From: Kosakonia radicincitans DSM 16656
GTDB taxonomy: Bacteria > Pseudomonadota > Gammaproteobacteria > Enterobacterales > Enterobacteriaceae
Direction: 5' to 3'
NCBI RefSeq assembly: GCF_000280495.2
Contig: NZ_CP018017.1
Coordinates: 62,001 to 126,000, forward strand
DNA: 64,000 bases
In this document: piece after piece, positions 44,498 to 53,016 of the stretch
How positions within the stretch are numbered: position 1 is the stretch's first letter
Layout of the letters: each line of letters starts with the position of its first letter
Made by a program: the position numbers and the translations under genes
Notes under the pieces: model-generated
Told to the model about the DNA's origin: nothing
What the model saw: only the letters and a program-made list of their open reading frames with translations
Databases searched by the model: none

Positions 44498-45366
44498 GGT
44501 ACGCCTTTATCCGTGACAACACCTGTTGCTGGCCTGTTCGCCTGCTCTGTCGGGTGCTGGATGTTCATCCCAGTGGTTTTTACGCCTGGCTTCAGCAGCC
44601 GCATTCACAACGCCATCAGGCAGACCTGAGACTGACAGGACAGATTAAACAGTTCTGGCTGGAATCGGGATGCGTCTATGGTTATCGTAAAATCCATCTG
44701 GATCTGCGGGACAGCGGGCAACAGTGCGGAGTGAACAGAGTCTGGCGACTGATGAAACGTGTCGGGATAAAGGCTCAGGTCGGATACCGGAGCCCGCGGG
44801 CACGTAAAGGCGAGGCCAGTATCGTGTCGCCCAACAGGCTCCAGCGACAGTTCAATCCGGATGCTCCGAATGAGCGTTGGGTAACGGATATAACCTACAT
44901 CAGAACCCACGAAGGCTGGCTGTATCTTGCCGTGGTTGTTGATCTGTTCTCACGCAAAATTATCGGCTGGTCCATGCAATCCCGGATGGCAAAGGACATT
45001 GTCCTGAACGCACTGCTGATGGCTGTATGGCGGCGTAATCCCCAAAAACAGGTGCTGGTTCATTCGGATCAGGGCAGTCAGTACACAAGCCATGAGTGGC
45101 AGTCGTTCCTGAAATCACACGGCCTGGAGGGCAGCATGAGCCGTCGCGGTAACTGCCATGATAATGCGGTTGCAGAAAGCTTTTTCCAATTGTTGAAACG
45201 CGAACGGATAAAGAAAAAGATCTACGGAACGCGGGAAGAAGCCCGCAGCGATATTTTTGATTACATCGAAATGTTTTATAACAGTAAGCGTCGGCATGGT
45301 TCTAGCGATCAGATTTCACCGACAGAATATGAAAACCAGTATTATCAACGGCTCGGAAGTGTCTAG
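44461..45366 (+). CDS. IS3-family OrfB, DDE transposase, made by -1 frameshift
   Basis: The frame is open from the A7G slippery run and yields a fusion with OrfA. The first ATG inside the frame is at 44554. It has the HTH_21 region (SGFYAWLQQPHSQRHQADLR) and an rve DDE integrase core (ERWVTDITYIRTHEGWLYLA, VHSDQGSQYTSHEWQ, DNAVAESFFQLLKRE). It appears intact. Confidence 0.92.
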   Translation, partial: KSRGVLRKAVRLRYAFIRDNTCCWPVRLLCRVLDVHPSGFYAWLQQPHSQRHQADLRLTGQIKQFWLESGCVYGYRKIHLDLRDSGQQCGVNRVWRLMKRVGIKAQVGYRSPRARKGEASIVSPNRLQRQFNPDAPNERWVTDITYIRTHEGWLYLAVVVDLFSRKIIGWSMQSRMAKDIVLNALLMAVWRRNPQKQVLVHSDQGSQYTSHEWQSFLKSHGLEGSMSRRGNCHDNAVAESFFQLLKRERIKKKIYGTREEARSDIFDYIEMFYNSKRRHGSSDQISPTEYENQYYQRLGSV

Positions 45367-45518
45367 ATTATCCGTGGCGATTCAACTATCATCTTTTAAT
45401 GAACCAACTTGAGTCAGTAGAAAAGCAAATATTTTCTAAGATTGGTGCTTGGAAAAAGACATCTTTGCTTTGAGTGTCAGTGAAGAAAAACTTTATGAAC
45501 AAACTTAATCCTCCTGCT

Positions 45519-45944
45519 TTATGTAATTCTTTTTTTACCAGGGATTTCTAGGAGAATCTTAGTCCATAACCCATCTGTCATAAAATCAATTATCGAGTCT
45601 GATATCATGGCTTTATTTGCAATTCTTTGAGCAGTGTAAATTGCCTGACTTTTATCTTCGATAAAGATGCCATGAGGCACTAGACTAACATTATCTTCGG
45701 TTTTCCTTGCCCACATGCGGAGGCGGTAATCTATTATGTATTCGTCATACTCTATCCACAGATGAGGTCGAATTATCTGGCCAGTTCCAGCCAACGTTAC
45801 TTCTCCAACGATGCGCTGGTGCGGTATACAGAATCTATCTAGCAGGCAACTTACAACCATAGTATGACCATCACATTCGAGTGGAAGTACATCATATTTA
45901 TGTAACAGCTCGCAGACATAAGCAACTTCAGGGGTTATGAACAT
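45519..45944 (-). CDS. Cysteine protease/transglutaminase-like protein
   Basis: A 141-residue protein. LECDGHTMVVSCLLDRFCIP with HQRIVGEV is like the Cys-helix of transglutaminase-like proteins; RPHLWIEYDEYIIDYRLRMW supplies His and Asp in the right order. The family is uncertain. It lies 13 bases after the GNAT-like gene, probably the same transcript. Confidence 0.5.
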   Translation of the reverse strand: MFITPEVAYVCELLHKYDVLPLECDGHTMVVSCLLDRFCIPHQRIVGEVTLAGTGQIIRPHLWIEYDEYIIDYRLRMWARKTEDNVSLVPHGIFIEDKSQAIYTAQRIANKAMISDSIIDFMTDGLWTKILLEIPGKKRIT

Positions 45945-45957
45945 TTACGGCCTCATA

Positions 45958-46386
45958 TTAGACGGGGAGGGTGCTTAATTGGTCATTAAGCCTAAGTGAT
46001 GATGGAGCCCAGTAGCCGGAACCGCACATCCACCGTTCACCAGGAAATGAAAAACCCTCTCTGATAAGAAACTCCCTAAGTTCGGTGCTGATGACATTCT
46101 CAACCTTTAAGATGTAGTTATTTGTCTCAGCTGCTTCTTTTAATTTCGAGAGTAACTGTCTGAAAAATCCTTTGCCTGGGGTCTTCACTGAAATGGTTGC
46201 GACTACCAGTACCGACGAACCGAGGTATGACATTTTTCCCGTCCGGGCACGGATGTATAACTCATCTACTAACTGAAGACCTTGAACCTTCATTGATTTT
46301 GAATGAAAGATGCTTTTTTTTGCTTCAACCATTAAGTGAGTGAATGATTGAAGGATCTTATTGATGTCTCTGTCATGACAACTCAT
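45958..46386 (-). CDS. GNAT-fold acetyltransferase-like protein
   Basis: A 142-residue protein with a GNAT-like core: ATISVKTPGKGFFRQLLSKL corresponds to the acetyl-CoA-binding motif A, followed by VENVISTELREFLIREGFSF, the usual C-terminal beta-alpha-beta end. The substrate is unknown. Upstream partner of the 45519 gene. Confidence 0.6.
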   Translation of the reverse strand: MSCHDRDINKILQSFTHLMVEAKKSIFHSKSMKVQGLQLVDELYIRARTGKMSYLGSSVLVVATISVKTPGKGFFRQLLSKLKEAAETNNYILKVENVISTELREFLIREGFSFPGERWMCGSGYWAPSSLRLNDQLSTLPV

Positions 46387-46519
46387 ATAATCACCAAATT
46401 AAATCAGCATAATAAATTGCACAGTGTATAGCGTAACTTTTCAATAAAGTTGATGCTTTGAAATAAAAGCAACAATACATAATCTTTGTGTCTTATTGGC
46501 TAAGGTTGTTATGTAATTA

Positions 46520-46834
46520 TCAGAGGTTTTTAATCCTTTCTAAAGATGCTAGATATGCTTCATAGTTATCTCCAAATTTTTTCTTTGCCCGTCTTACTCT
46601 CATCTTTTCTGCCAGTTCACTCTTATGCTCGGTCTGGTATTTTTTATTGTTTTGGAGTTTTACACCTGCACCGGAACCGGCAGCATAATTTCTGTTTTTA
46701 TCGCTAATGCACAACTTGCATTTACTTTTAAGGCCAAACTTACCCTTAAGTTCCTTACCGAATTCTTCGAAGGGTTTAACCTGATTGCATCCTTTACAGC
46801 GTTTGCACCCAGAGGGGAGATCTTCATTAGCCAT
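46520..46834 (-). CDS. Small zinc-ribbon protein
   Basis: A 104-residue basic protein. The N-terminus has CKRCKGCNQVKPFEEFG and SKCKLCISDKNR, the paired CxxC pattern seen next to HNH nuclease domains in phage and plasmid proteins. The remainder is Lys/Arg-rich and helical with no visible HNH core. It probably binds nucleic acid. Confidence 0.55.
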   Translation of the reverse strand: MANEDLPSGCKRCKGCNQVKPFEEFGKELKGKFGLKSKCKLCISDKNRNYAAGSGAGVKLQNNKKYQTEHKSELAEKMRVRRAKKKFGDNYEAYLASLERIKNL

Positions 46835-47034
46835 GTCTAGTTCCAGTGGTTAAAGGTAATGAACTGCATTTTACTGCAAACAGGCACTTCCAACCATAAA
46901 ATCGACTACTTAACCATAATTCAACATAAGGTTCATTAAGCGCACCAAGGTAAGGTGTTGATTGTTAAGGGTTTATCAGGGGGTTCTCTTGACTTGTTGG
47001 TATCCTCGGACTCAGGCTGTTACGTATCCTGTGA

Positions 47035-47265
47035 CTAACTGAGCCCCGTCCGTGGTGACCAGTTAACAGATTCTCCAAGGAACCTTGTTAACGCTGCTTT
47101 AGCATACTGAGGCTTTGAGTAGTATCTGGGAAACCAGCCATCATAAGTTTGTGTGCCATTGCGCCGGTATTCTGGCCTGACTGACAGCTTACATCCATTA
47201 CCATCAGTAGAAATACAAAAAGTGTACCCATCAACAGAATCAGAAGTAAGCAGAATGGATGTCAT
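47035..47265 (-). CDS. Small unknown protein
   Basis: A 76-residue protein, no motif recognised, with Tyr/Trp-rich sequence (QTYDGWFPRYYSKPQYAKAA). The GAGGTATCC upstream of the ATG resembles the ribosome sites of other backbone genes. The 46835-47034 gap before it shows no feature. Confidence 0.45.
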   Translation of the reverse strand: MTSILLTSDSVDGYTFCISTDGNGCKLSVRPEYRRNGTQTYDGWFPRYYSKPQYAKAALTRFLGESVNWSPRTGLS

Positions 47266-47697
47266 TGGGGATACCTCATTATTGAACTAACCAGAAACTA
47301 CAATGGTGATCCGACATGGTTTCCTCGATTTTACCGACTGAGCTGTCATATAGCGATACCTTTTATTCTTAGGTTCTCTTGCAGTATTGGCTATCGATTG
47401 TCACAATTTAGTCTGGTGGCACTGGTTCATTTTTCGGGTGGTTTGTTACTTTTTCCGTTGGTGTTCCAGGGCTACCGACCTCTGCATGTACGTATACATC
47501 CCTCTTTCTCGTTTACCCCGCCAGATTTCAATCCGATAGAATCGTTCCTGTTTTACTCACTCGTAATTCACTTTTCATAGTCATTTTGTGGACATTAAAC
47601 GTGCGCTACAGGTGCGCATTCCTTGCTTCAGGATGGCTTACTATCTAAAATGGCAGAGATTTTTGATACTTTTGAACATTTTAATGAGGTATATACC
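47266..47697. promoter_or_regulatory. Region expected to hold the par centromere and promoter
   Basis: 432 bases upstream of parM without a convincing gene. Type II par loci place the ParR-binding centromere (parC) with direct repeats here. No clear repeated iteron was seen by eye; only short near-palindromes such as TGTACGTATACA were found. The assignment rests on position alone. Confidence 0.35.
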
Positions 47698-48660
47698 ATG
47701 ATGAACATCGCTTGTGATGACGGCTCAACGAACGTAAAACTTGCCTGGATTGAGAATGGTGAAATCAAAACTCATGTTTCGCAGAACGCCTTCCGCGAAG
47801 GCTGGGCTACTCCACTCGCATTTGGTGGTAAAACTATCTACAACTATCTCATTGATGGGCGGAAATTTACTCACGACATTGGTTCAACATCTGCAATTAC
47901 AACAACGCATACCTCTTTCCAGTTCGACGCTGTAAGTCGCGTAGCAATTCATCATGCCCTTTTGACTTCCGGTCTTGAGCCACAGGATGTTGAACTTACA
48001 GTGACACTGCCGGTGGCCATGTTCTTCACGAGCGATGCGCAGTTGAACGAAGCTAATATTGAAAAGAAAAAGGCCAACGTTATGGGCCCAATAACCCTGA
48101 ATAATGGCGAAACTTTTCATGTTGTAAAAGTTAACGTAATGCCTGAATCAGTACCTGCGGCTGAATATCTGATTGATCCTAAAACAACCACGCAGCTTAC
48201 ACGAACCCTGGTTGTCGATCTGGGGGGAACAACCCTAGACCTGGCCATCATTCAGGGGGCAATGGAGGGCATATCTGATATCTTTGGCAACAGCGATGTT
48301 GGCGTTTCACGAGTGACAAAAGCTGTTATGGCTGCGCTCCAGGATGCCCAGTCTCCAAGTAGTTATGCCATTGCGGATATCATCATTAAAAACCGTCATG
48401 ATAGAGCGTTGATTGCTTCTGCGGTCAATGATCACTCTAAAATTGATGCCATCATTGACGTTATCGATTCTGAGTCGAAAAATCTGGCCGAAGCTGTTGC
48501 AGCTGATATACGTCGTCAGAACAGCGTCCACAAAATCATACTGGCCGGGGGCGGTGCTGAGCTCATCCATTCTCATATTGTCGAACTATTCCCTAAGCTG
48601 GATGTCATCAAAGCGCCTGACGCGCAGCTCGCGCTCGTCAAAGCAATGGCAAGCGTCTAA
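47698..48660 (+). CDS. parM: ParM/StbA actin-like plasmid partition ATPase
   Basis: A 320-residue protein from ATG 47698 (TGAGGT eight bases upstream). Actin-fold nucleotide motifs: phosphate 1 CDDGSTNVKLAW, phosphate 2 VVDLGGTTLDLAI, adenosine ILAGGGAELIH. Family signatures VAIHHALLTSGL and EKKKANV are like R1 ParM. ParM filaments push sister plasmids apart. Followed 13 bases later by parR. Confidence 0.93.
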   Translation: MMNIACDDGSTNVKLAWIENGEIKTHVSQNAFREGWATPLAFGGKTIYNYLIDGRKFTHDIGSTSAITTTHTSFQFDAVSRVAIHHALLTSGLEPQDVELTVTLPVAMFFTSDAQLNEANIEKKKANVMGPITLNNGETFHVVKVNVMPESVPAAEYLIDPKTTTQLTRTLVVDLGGTTLDLAIIQGAMEGISDIFGNSDVGVSRVTKAVMAALQDAQSPSSYAIADIIIKNRHDRALIASAVNDHSKIDAIIDVIDSESKNLAEAVAADIRRQNSVHKIILAGGGAELIHSHIVELFPKLDVIKAPDAQLALVKAMASV

Positions 48661-48673
48661 ACGAGGTTATGTG

Positions 48674-49060
48674 ATGGAAGAAGATAAACGTTTACTCGTC
48701 TGGCTCCGCCCCGGCAATAATCCAGAAGACGGTAAAGCTCTTGATATTATGGAGCGCTTACCCCGCCGATCCCGGGGGGAATTTTACCGTAAGGCACTGG
48801 TAATTGCGTCTGCCTTGCATGAGCTCGACCCTCGGTTAATAAATTTGCTGGCCGCACAAACCACGACATCGTTTAATGCCGAAACGCTGAGCAACATTCT
48901 GTCGCAAACGCTGGGCATTGCCGTTGAACGGAATTCTTCACCAGTGGAAACCCAGGCCACAGGTATCCGAGCAACAACCATCATTGATTCGGATAAGCCT
49001 GCTGAGCAGAAAGAACCAATTCCTAAACCCTCCCTGATGATGCAAACCCTCAAACGTTGA
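48674..49060 (+). CDS. parR: ParR-like centromere-binding adaptor
   Basis: A 128-residue protein. The N-terminal part fits a ribbon-helix-helix-type ParR (RLLVWLRPGNNPEDGKALDI, RRSRGEFYRKALVIASALHE). The C-terminus is a polar tail ending in a hydrophobic KPSLMMQTLKR, as in ParR tails that bind ParM. GAGGTT precedes the ATG. Identified mainly by size and position after parM. Confidence 0.8.
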   Translation: MEEDKRLLVWLRPGNNPEDGKALDIMERLPRRSRGEFYRKALVIASALHELDPRLINLLAAQTTTSFNAETLSNILSQTLGIAVERNSSPVETQATGIRATTIIDSDKPAEQKEPIPKPSLMMQTLKR

Positions 49061-49065
49061 ATCCG

Positions 49066-49087
49066 AACCGGCTACTAGTAGCCGGTT
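49066..49087. terminator. Perfect palindrome after parR
   Basis: A 22-bp perfect inverted repeat, each arm AACCGGCTACT or its complement, directly after parR and abutting the stop codon of the opposite-strand fragment. Few T's follow, so termination is likely but weak. Confidence 0.6.
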
Positions 49088-49491
49088 TACTCACCTTGCT
49101 CGGTTAACAAGCTGAGATAGATCCGCAACCCCTTATCCAGTGACTCTCTAATGGCATCTGCTGCTGCCCCTGCATCCCTGTTTGAAAGAGCGAGTTCAAG
49201 CGACGAGAAAAATATTGGCCATTTATCCTCCGAGTCAGATTCGAACGTGTAACTCAGAGTTGGCCACAGGTTAATCCACAGTTGGGTTACAATTTTGAAA
49301 AACTCAGGCAGACCGGCGTATATGTAAAGCTTCAGCCGCAGAGTGAGGTTTAGCTGGTGCGCCAGATAAACATCCCTACGTTCATATGCGGAACGCAGCT
49401 TTTGGCACAAAGACAGGCATTCTTCAAAGCCATTGGCATCCATTTTCAGTACGGCCTTTTCTGCCAGTTCTGGCTCAATCAATCGCCTCAT
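49087..49491 (-). pseudogene. FCD-domain fragment of a GntR-family regulator
   Basis: About 135 residues resembling only the C-terminal effector-binding FCD domain (RRLIEPELAEKAVLKM; HQLNLTLRLKLYIYAGLPEF; AADAIRESLDKGL). The N-terminal winged-helix DNA-binding domain is missing, and the reading frame runs back into the hdeB start region. Probably a remnant cut off at the junction between plasmid and chromosome-type DNA near 49.5 kb. Confidence 0.55.
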
Positions 49492-49525
49492 AATGAACCC
49501 TGTTCCATGGCTCCAGATGACAAAC

Positions 49526-49855
49526 ATGATCTCATATCAGGGACTTGTTCGCACCTTCCCTAAAGCACTCGTATTGACCGTGGCGGCTACCACATTCTGT
49601 CTGATGACCAGCCCGGCGTTCGCGGTTGAGGAAACCACGCCGCAGAATATGACCTGTCAGGAATTTATGGATATGAACCCAAAAAGCATGACCCCGGTGG
49701 CCTTCTGGGTAGTGAATCGCAACACCGACTTTAGCGGCGGCGACTATGTTGACTGGCATGAAGTCGAGACCGTTTCGGTACCGAAAATGCTGCAGGAGTG
49801 CCACAAGAACCCCGCCGCTAAACTTGGCGATCTCAGCGCGGTCATCAAAAAATAA
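49526..49855 (+). CDS. hdeB: HdeB-like periplasmic acid-stress chaperone
   Basis: A 109-residue protein. Signal peptide ends LMTSPAFAVE. The mature part has HdeA/HdeB features: MTCQEFMDMNPKSMTPVAFW and the second cysteine in LQECHKNP, which form the family disulfide. It prevents aggregation of periplasmic proteins at low pH. First gene of the G+C-rich chromosome-type segment; ATG three codons upstream is an alternative start. Confidence 0.88.
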   Translation: MISYQGLVRTFPKALVLTVAATTFCLMTSPAFAVEETTPQNMTCQEFMDMNPKSMTPVAFWVVNRNTDFSGGDYVDWHEVETVSVPKMLQECHKNPAAKLGDLSAVIKK

Positions 49856-49859
49856 CCCC

Positions 49860-49902
49860 CCCGGCATCAGGCCGGGGAAACCCGCCGCGCTGCGGCGGGT
49901 CC
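49860..49902. terminator. Two G+C-rich hairpins between hdeB and glpF
   Basis: CCGGC-ATCA-GGCCGG followed by ACCCGCCGC-GCT-GCGGCGGGT lie between the convergent hdeB and glpF stops. Poly-T is lacking; likely 3'-end structures. Confidence 0.55.
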
Positions 49903-49906
49903 CGCT

Positions 49907-50710
49907 TTACTCATCGATACCGCATTCGCACGGCAGAAAGCGGCCGATAAGCTTGCGATACAAAAACGCCCCGATAATCGCCCCCACCACCGGCGCCAGC
50001 AGCGGCACCAGAAAGTAAGGGATCGCCAGCACACCGGTAAAGGCGATCGAGCCCCACCCGGCCAGACTGGTAAACAGTTTTGGGCCGAAGTCGCGCGCCG
50101 GATTCAGCGCAAAGCCGGTTAGCGGCCCCATCGACGCGCCGATCACGGCGATCAGCAAGCCAATCAGCAACGGCGCCAGCGGCCCGCGCGGAATTCCGTT
50201 GCCGTCGTCGGTCAGGGCCATGATCATCGCCATCAGGATTGCCGTGATGGTGGTCTCAACGGCAAACGCTTGTATAAAAGTGATATGTGGATGCGGGTAC
50301 GTGGAAAAGACCCCGGCCAGGTTAAGGCTGGCGGCAGTGCCGCGCACGATATGCTGACTCTGTTCAAGATCGAGAAACAGCTGGCGATAGAGCCCATACA
50401 CCAGCGCGGCGGCGCAGAAGGCCCCGGCCGTCTGGGCAACAATAAACGGCAGCACCTTGCGGCGTTCAAAACAGGCGAACAGCCACAGGGCAATGGTCAC
50501 CGCCGGATTAAGGTGCGCGCCGGAGACACCGGCCGTCAGGTAGATGGCCATGGCGACGCCAAGGCCCCAGATAATACTGATCTCCCACTGACCAAAGCTG
50601 GCCCCGGCGACCCGCAGCGCAGCGACGCAGCCCGCGCCGAAGAAAATGAGCAATCCGGTGCCAAGAAACTCGGCCACGCACTGCCCGGTTAAGGTAGAAG
50701 TCTGGTTCAT
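49907..50710 (-). CDS. glpF: Glycerol facilitator GlpF (aquaglyceroporin)
   Basis: A 267-residue MIP-family channel from the ATG preceded by AGGA (an ATG three codons upstream has no proper ribosome site). Six hydrophobic spans and both NPA boxes: SGAHLNPAVTIALW and GFALNPARDFGPKL, the latter with the R-D pair of glycerol channels. Last gene of the dhaBCEF-glpF set; brings glycerol into the cell for the dehydratase and DhaD. Confidence 0.93.
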   Translation of the reverse strand: MNQTSTLTGQCVAEFLGTGLLIFFGAGCVAALRVAGASFGQWEISIIWGLGVAMAIYLTAGVSGAHLNPAVTIALWLFACFERRKVLPFIVAQTAGAFCAAALVYGLYRQLFLDLEQSQHIVRGTAASLNLAGVFSTYPHPHITFIQAFAVETTITAILMAMIMALTDDGNGIPRGPLAPLLIGLLIAVIGASMGPLTGFALNPARDFGPKLFTSLAGWGSIAFTGVLAIPYFLVPLLAPVVGAIIGAFLYRKLIGRFLPCECGIDE

Positions 50711-50763
50711 TATCGGCATCCTGAAATAGCACGTTAAAGAGAGAGGCTGGCGCGAGCGCCCGT

Positions 50764-52575
50764 TTAATTCGCCTGACCGGCCAGTAGCAGCCCGGTGGCG
50801 ACCGCATTGCGCGGCCCTTCTGTTCCCCGAATATTGCCCTGCCCGGCGACTACGCCATAGTGCGACAAGGCTTCCGTGATAAGCTGCGGGATCTCAAAGT
50901 CCAGCGATGAGCCGCCCACCAGCACCACAAAGGCGATATCGCGAATGGAACCGCCGGGTGAGACCTGGCGCAGCGCGCGCAGGCAGTTGGTGACAAACAC
51001 TTTCTCTTTCGCCTGCCGGCGCACGAGACGAATTTTTTCCAGCGGGCTGGCGTTATCGATCGGCACCAGTTCGCCCTCCTTGATGTACACCACTTTGGCG
51101 AACACCGCCGGGCTGAGGGCTTCCCGAAAGAACTCCACCGCGCCATTCTCGTGACGAATACTGAACAGGCTTTCCACTTTGGCCAGCGGGTATTTTTTTA
51201 TCGCTTCCGCCAGCGAAAGATCCTCGAGGCCCAGCTCGGTTTTAATCAACAGGCTGACCATATTCCCCGCCCCGGCGAGATGGACCGCCGTTATCTGCCC
51301 CTCCGCGTTGACGATCGCCGCATCCGTCGAGCCGGCGCCGAGATCGAGGATCGCCAGCGGCGCCGCACAGCCGGGAGTGGTTAACGCCCCGGCGATGGCC
51401 ATGTTGGCCTCCACGCCGCCCACCACCACCTCGGTCTGCAGTCGGGCGCTCAGTTCGCGGGCGATAACCTGCATTTGCAGACGGTCCGCTTTCACCATCG
51501 CCGCCATCCCGACGGCATTTTCCATGGCGCACTCGCCGGCCATCCCGCCCTGCACCTTGCGCGGAATAAACGTATCCACCGCCAGCAGATCCTGGATGTA
51601 TATCGCGCTCATCTCATGGCCGGTCAGGGACGCCATTACCTTTCGCACCCGCTCCAGCATGCCGCCTGCGTGCGTGCCTGCTTCACCACGAATATCACAC
51701 ACGGGCGCGCAGGCGCTCATCGCCTGCATAATGGCCTGCGCGCCTTGCGCTACGTCGGCTTCACCGCCACGCTTTTCACCACGGATAAAGATCTTACCCG
51801 CCGGGATCACTCTTGATCGCACATCTCCCTGCGGGGTTTTCAGCACCACAGCGGAACGGTTGCCAATCAGCGCTCTGGCGATGGGGACAATAGTTTGTGT
51901 TTCCTCAGGGGTCAGGGCAAAGAAGGTTGCGATACCGTAAGGATTCGACAGCACCCGCACCACCTGTCCCGGGGCCGCCACTTCCACCGCCGCCAGCACG
52001 CCTTCCGGCACCTTCTCCAGTAGAGTGACTTCATCAACCACCGGTATTGGCCGATGCAGGCGATTATTCACCAGCACGCCATCATCTTTTTTCAGGATGG
52101 CCGCCACCACGTTGACGCCGCGATCCAGCGCTTCATTGATAAACCAAACCGCCTCAAGGAAATCCATCTCCTCACCCACCAACGGTATCCAGCCCTGGGC
52201 AAATCGATCCTCGCTCAACGCCGCCAACTTCTCCACGGCGATGGTGGTTCCCATGCCCACGCCAACGCCGCCGGGCGTTTGCGGGTTATGACCAATCATC
52301 GTTGATTCGGTAATGATGGTTTCAGTGATGGTTTCCATCGCCACATCGCCAATCACCGGTGCGGCCTCGTTGATGCAGATTTTTGCCACGTCCTGCAGCG
52401 ACCACGGCGTTTTATCCAGCGCCTGCTGCAGGGACGCGACCACCCCGGCGATATTCTCCCGCGTGCCTTTCATCCCGGTCGTGGCGACAATCCCGCTGCC
52501 GATAAACCGGCCATCCTGCGCCAACGCCACTTCAGTGGTGGCGTTGCCGATATCGATCCCTGCAATTAACGGCAT
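50764..52575 (-). CDS. dhaF: Glycerol dehydratase reactivase large subunit DhaF
   Basis: A 603-residue protein from the ATG with GGAGG upstream. Actin/Hsp70-like ATPase motifs: AGIDIGNATTEVALAQDGRF at the N-terminus and LDLGAGSTDAAIV, then VVLVGGSSLDFEIPQLITEA. With DhaG it exchanges damaged cobalamin from inactivated dehydratase for intact coenzyme, using ATP. Length fits the known about 605-residue family. It follows dhaE by ten bases. Confidence 0.95.
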   Translation of the reverse strand: MPLIAGIDIGNATTEVALAQDGRFIGSGIVATTGMKGTRENIAGVVASLQQALDKTPWSLQDVAKICINEAAPVIGDVAMETITETIITESTMIGHNPQTPGGVGVGMGTTIAVEKLAALSEDRFAQGWIPLVGEEMDFLEAVWFINEALDRGVNVVAAILKKDDGVLVNNRLHRPIPVVDEVTLLEKVPEGVLAAVEVAAPGQVVRVLSNPYGIATFFALTPEETQTIVPIARALIGNRSAVVLKTPQGDVRSRVIPAGKIFIRGEKRGGEADVAQGAQAIMQAMSACAPVCDIRGEAGTHAGGMLERVRKVMASLTGHEMSAIYIQDLLAVDTFIPRKVQGGMAGECAMENAVGMAAMVKADRLQMQVIARELSARLQTEVVVGGVEANMAIAGALTTPGCAAPLAILDLGAGSTDAAIVNAEGQITAVHLAGAGNMVSLLIKTELGLEDLSLAEAIKKYPLAKVESLFSIRHENGAVEFFREALSPAVFAKVVYIKEGELVPIDNASPLEKIRLVRRQAKEKVFVTNCLRALRQVSPGGSIRDIAFVVLVGGSSLDFEIPQLITEALSHYGVVAGQGNIRGTEGPRNAVATGLLLAGQAN

Positions 52576-52585
52576 GCTGCCTCCG

Positions 52586-53014
52586 TCACTGACTGCCTTT
52601 ACGCAGCTTATTTCTCTGCTGGTATACCTCTGCCGACTCGCGGACAAACCCGGCGTTCACCGTGGCGTGCCAGGTGTGTTCCAGTTCATCGGCAATGGCC
52701 TGCAACTCGGCGAACGAAGAACGAAACGGCCTCAGTGCGTTGTAGATCTCCAGAATGCGGGCATCCGGGATCGCAATCAGTTCTGCCGCACGACGAAAAT
52801 TGCGCGCCACGGCATGACGCTGCATCTGCTCGGCAATCTGCGCCTGGTACTCCAGCGTTTGCTGAGAAATACGCACATCCTGCGGCCCTACGCGGCCCGC
52901 CAGCACATTCTCAAGGGTAATGTCGGTTAGCGGCTTGCCGCCAGGCGTCCGGATTTTCTCCGGGCAGCGGGTGGCTAATGGGTAATCCTGCGCGGTCATG
53001 ATGTTGTCGTTCAT
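52586..53014 (-). CDS. dhaE: Glycerol dehydratase small (gamma) subunit
   Basis: A 142-residue subunit (an ATG two codons upstream is an alternative). Signature LTDITLENVLAGRVGPQDVR and ISQQTLEYQAQIAEQMQRHA. Third subunit of coenzyme-B12-dependent glycerol dehydratase. It overlaps or abuts dhaC within a few bases, so it is coupled. Confidence 0.93.
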   Translation of the reverse strand: MNDNIMTAQDYPLATRCPEKIRTPGGKPLTDITLENVLAGRVGPQDVRISQQTLEYQAQIAEQMQRHAVARNFRRAAELIAIPDARILEIYNALRPFRSSFAELQAIADELEHTWHATVNAGFVRESAEVYQQRNKLRKGSQ

Positions 53015-53016
53015 GG

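Larger units (their letters stand above)
44156..45384 (+). mobile_element. IS3-family insertion sequence, complete
   Basis: 1229 bp with 13-bp perfect terminal inverted repeats TGAATCGCCACGG (44156-44168) and CCGTGGCGATTCA (45372-45384), extended imperfectly. ACT is duplicated on both sides (44153-44155, 45385-45387). Two overlapping frames give OrfA and OrfAB by -1 frameshift at the seven-A run 44458-44464. Confidence 0.92.
44020..45473 (+). pseudogene. Small gene interrupted by an IS3-family element
   Basis: Left part 44020-44155 begins MAKKNIHQEEIVFAKKQLVL. Right part 45388-45473 ends in FSKIGAWKKTSLL and TGA. Joining them across one copy of the 3-bp duplication gives 222 bases in a single frame, coding for 73 residues of mostly helical, lysine-rich protein. 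The function is unknown; the exact in-frame repair supports a real gene. Confidence 0.6.

Noticed and set aside
47398..47580. 60-codon frame upstream of parM as a gene
   Set aside because: No ribosome site or family features; it occupies the expected centromere region.
49087..49527. Complete regulator gene of 146 residues
   Set aside because: Only an FCD-type effector domain is visible and the DNA-binding domain is absent, so it is listed as a fragment.
51179..51940. Long open frame antisense to dhaF (253 codons) and similar frames opposite dhaB and dhaR
   Set aside because: They lie fully inside well-identified G+C-rich genes, have no family features, and arise from codon bias on the opposite strand.
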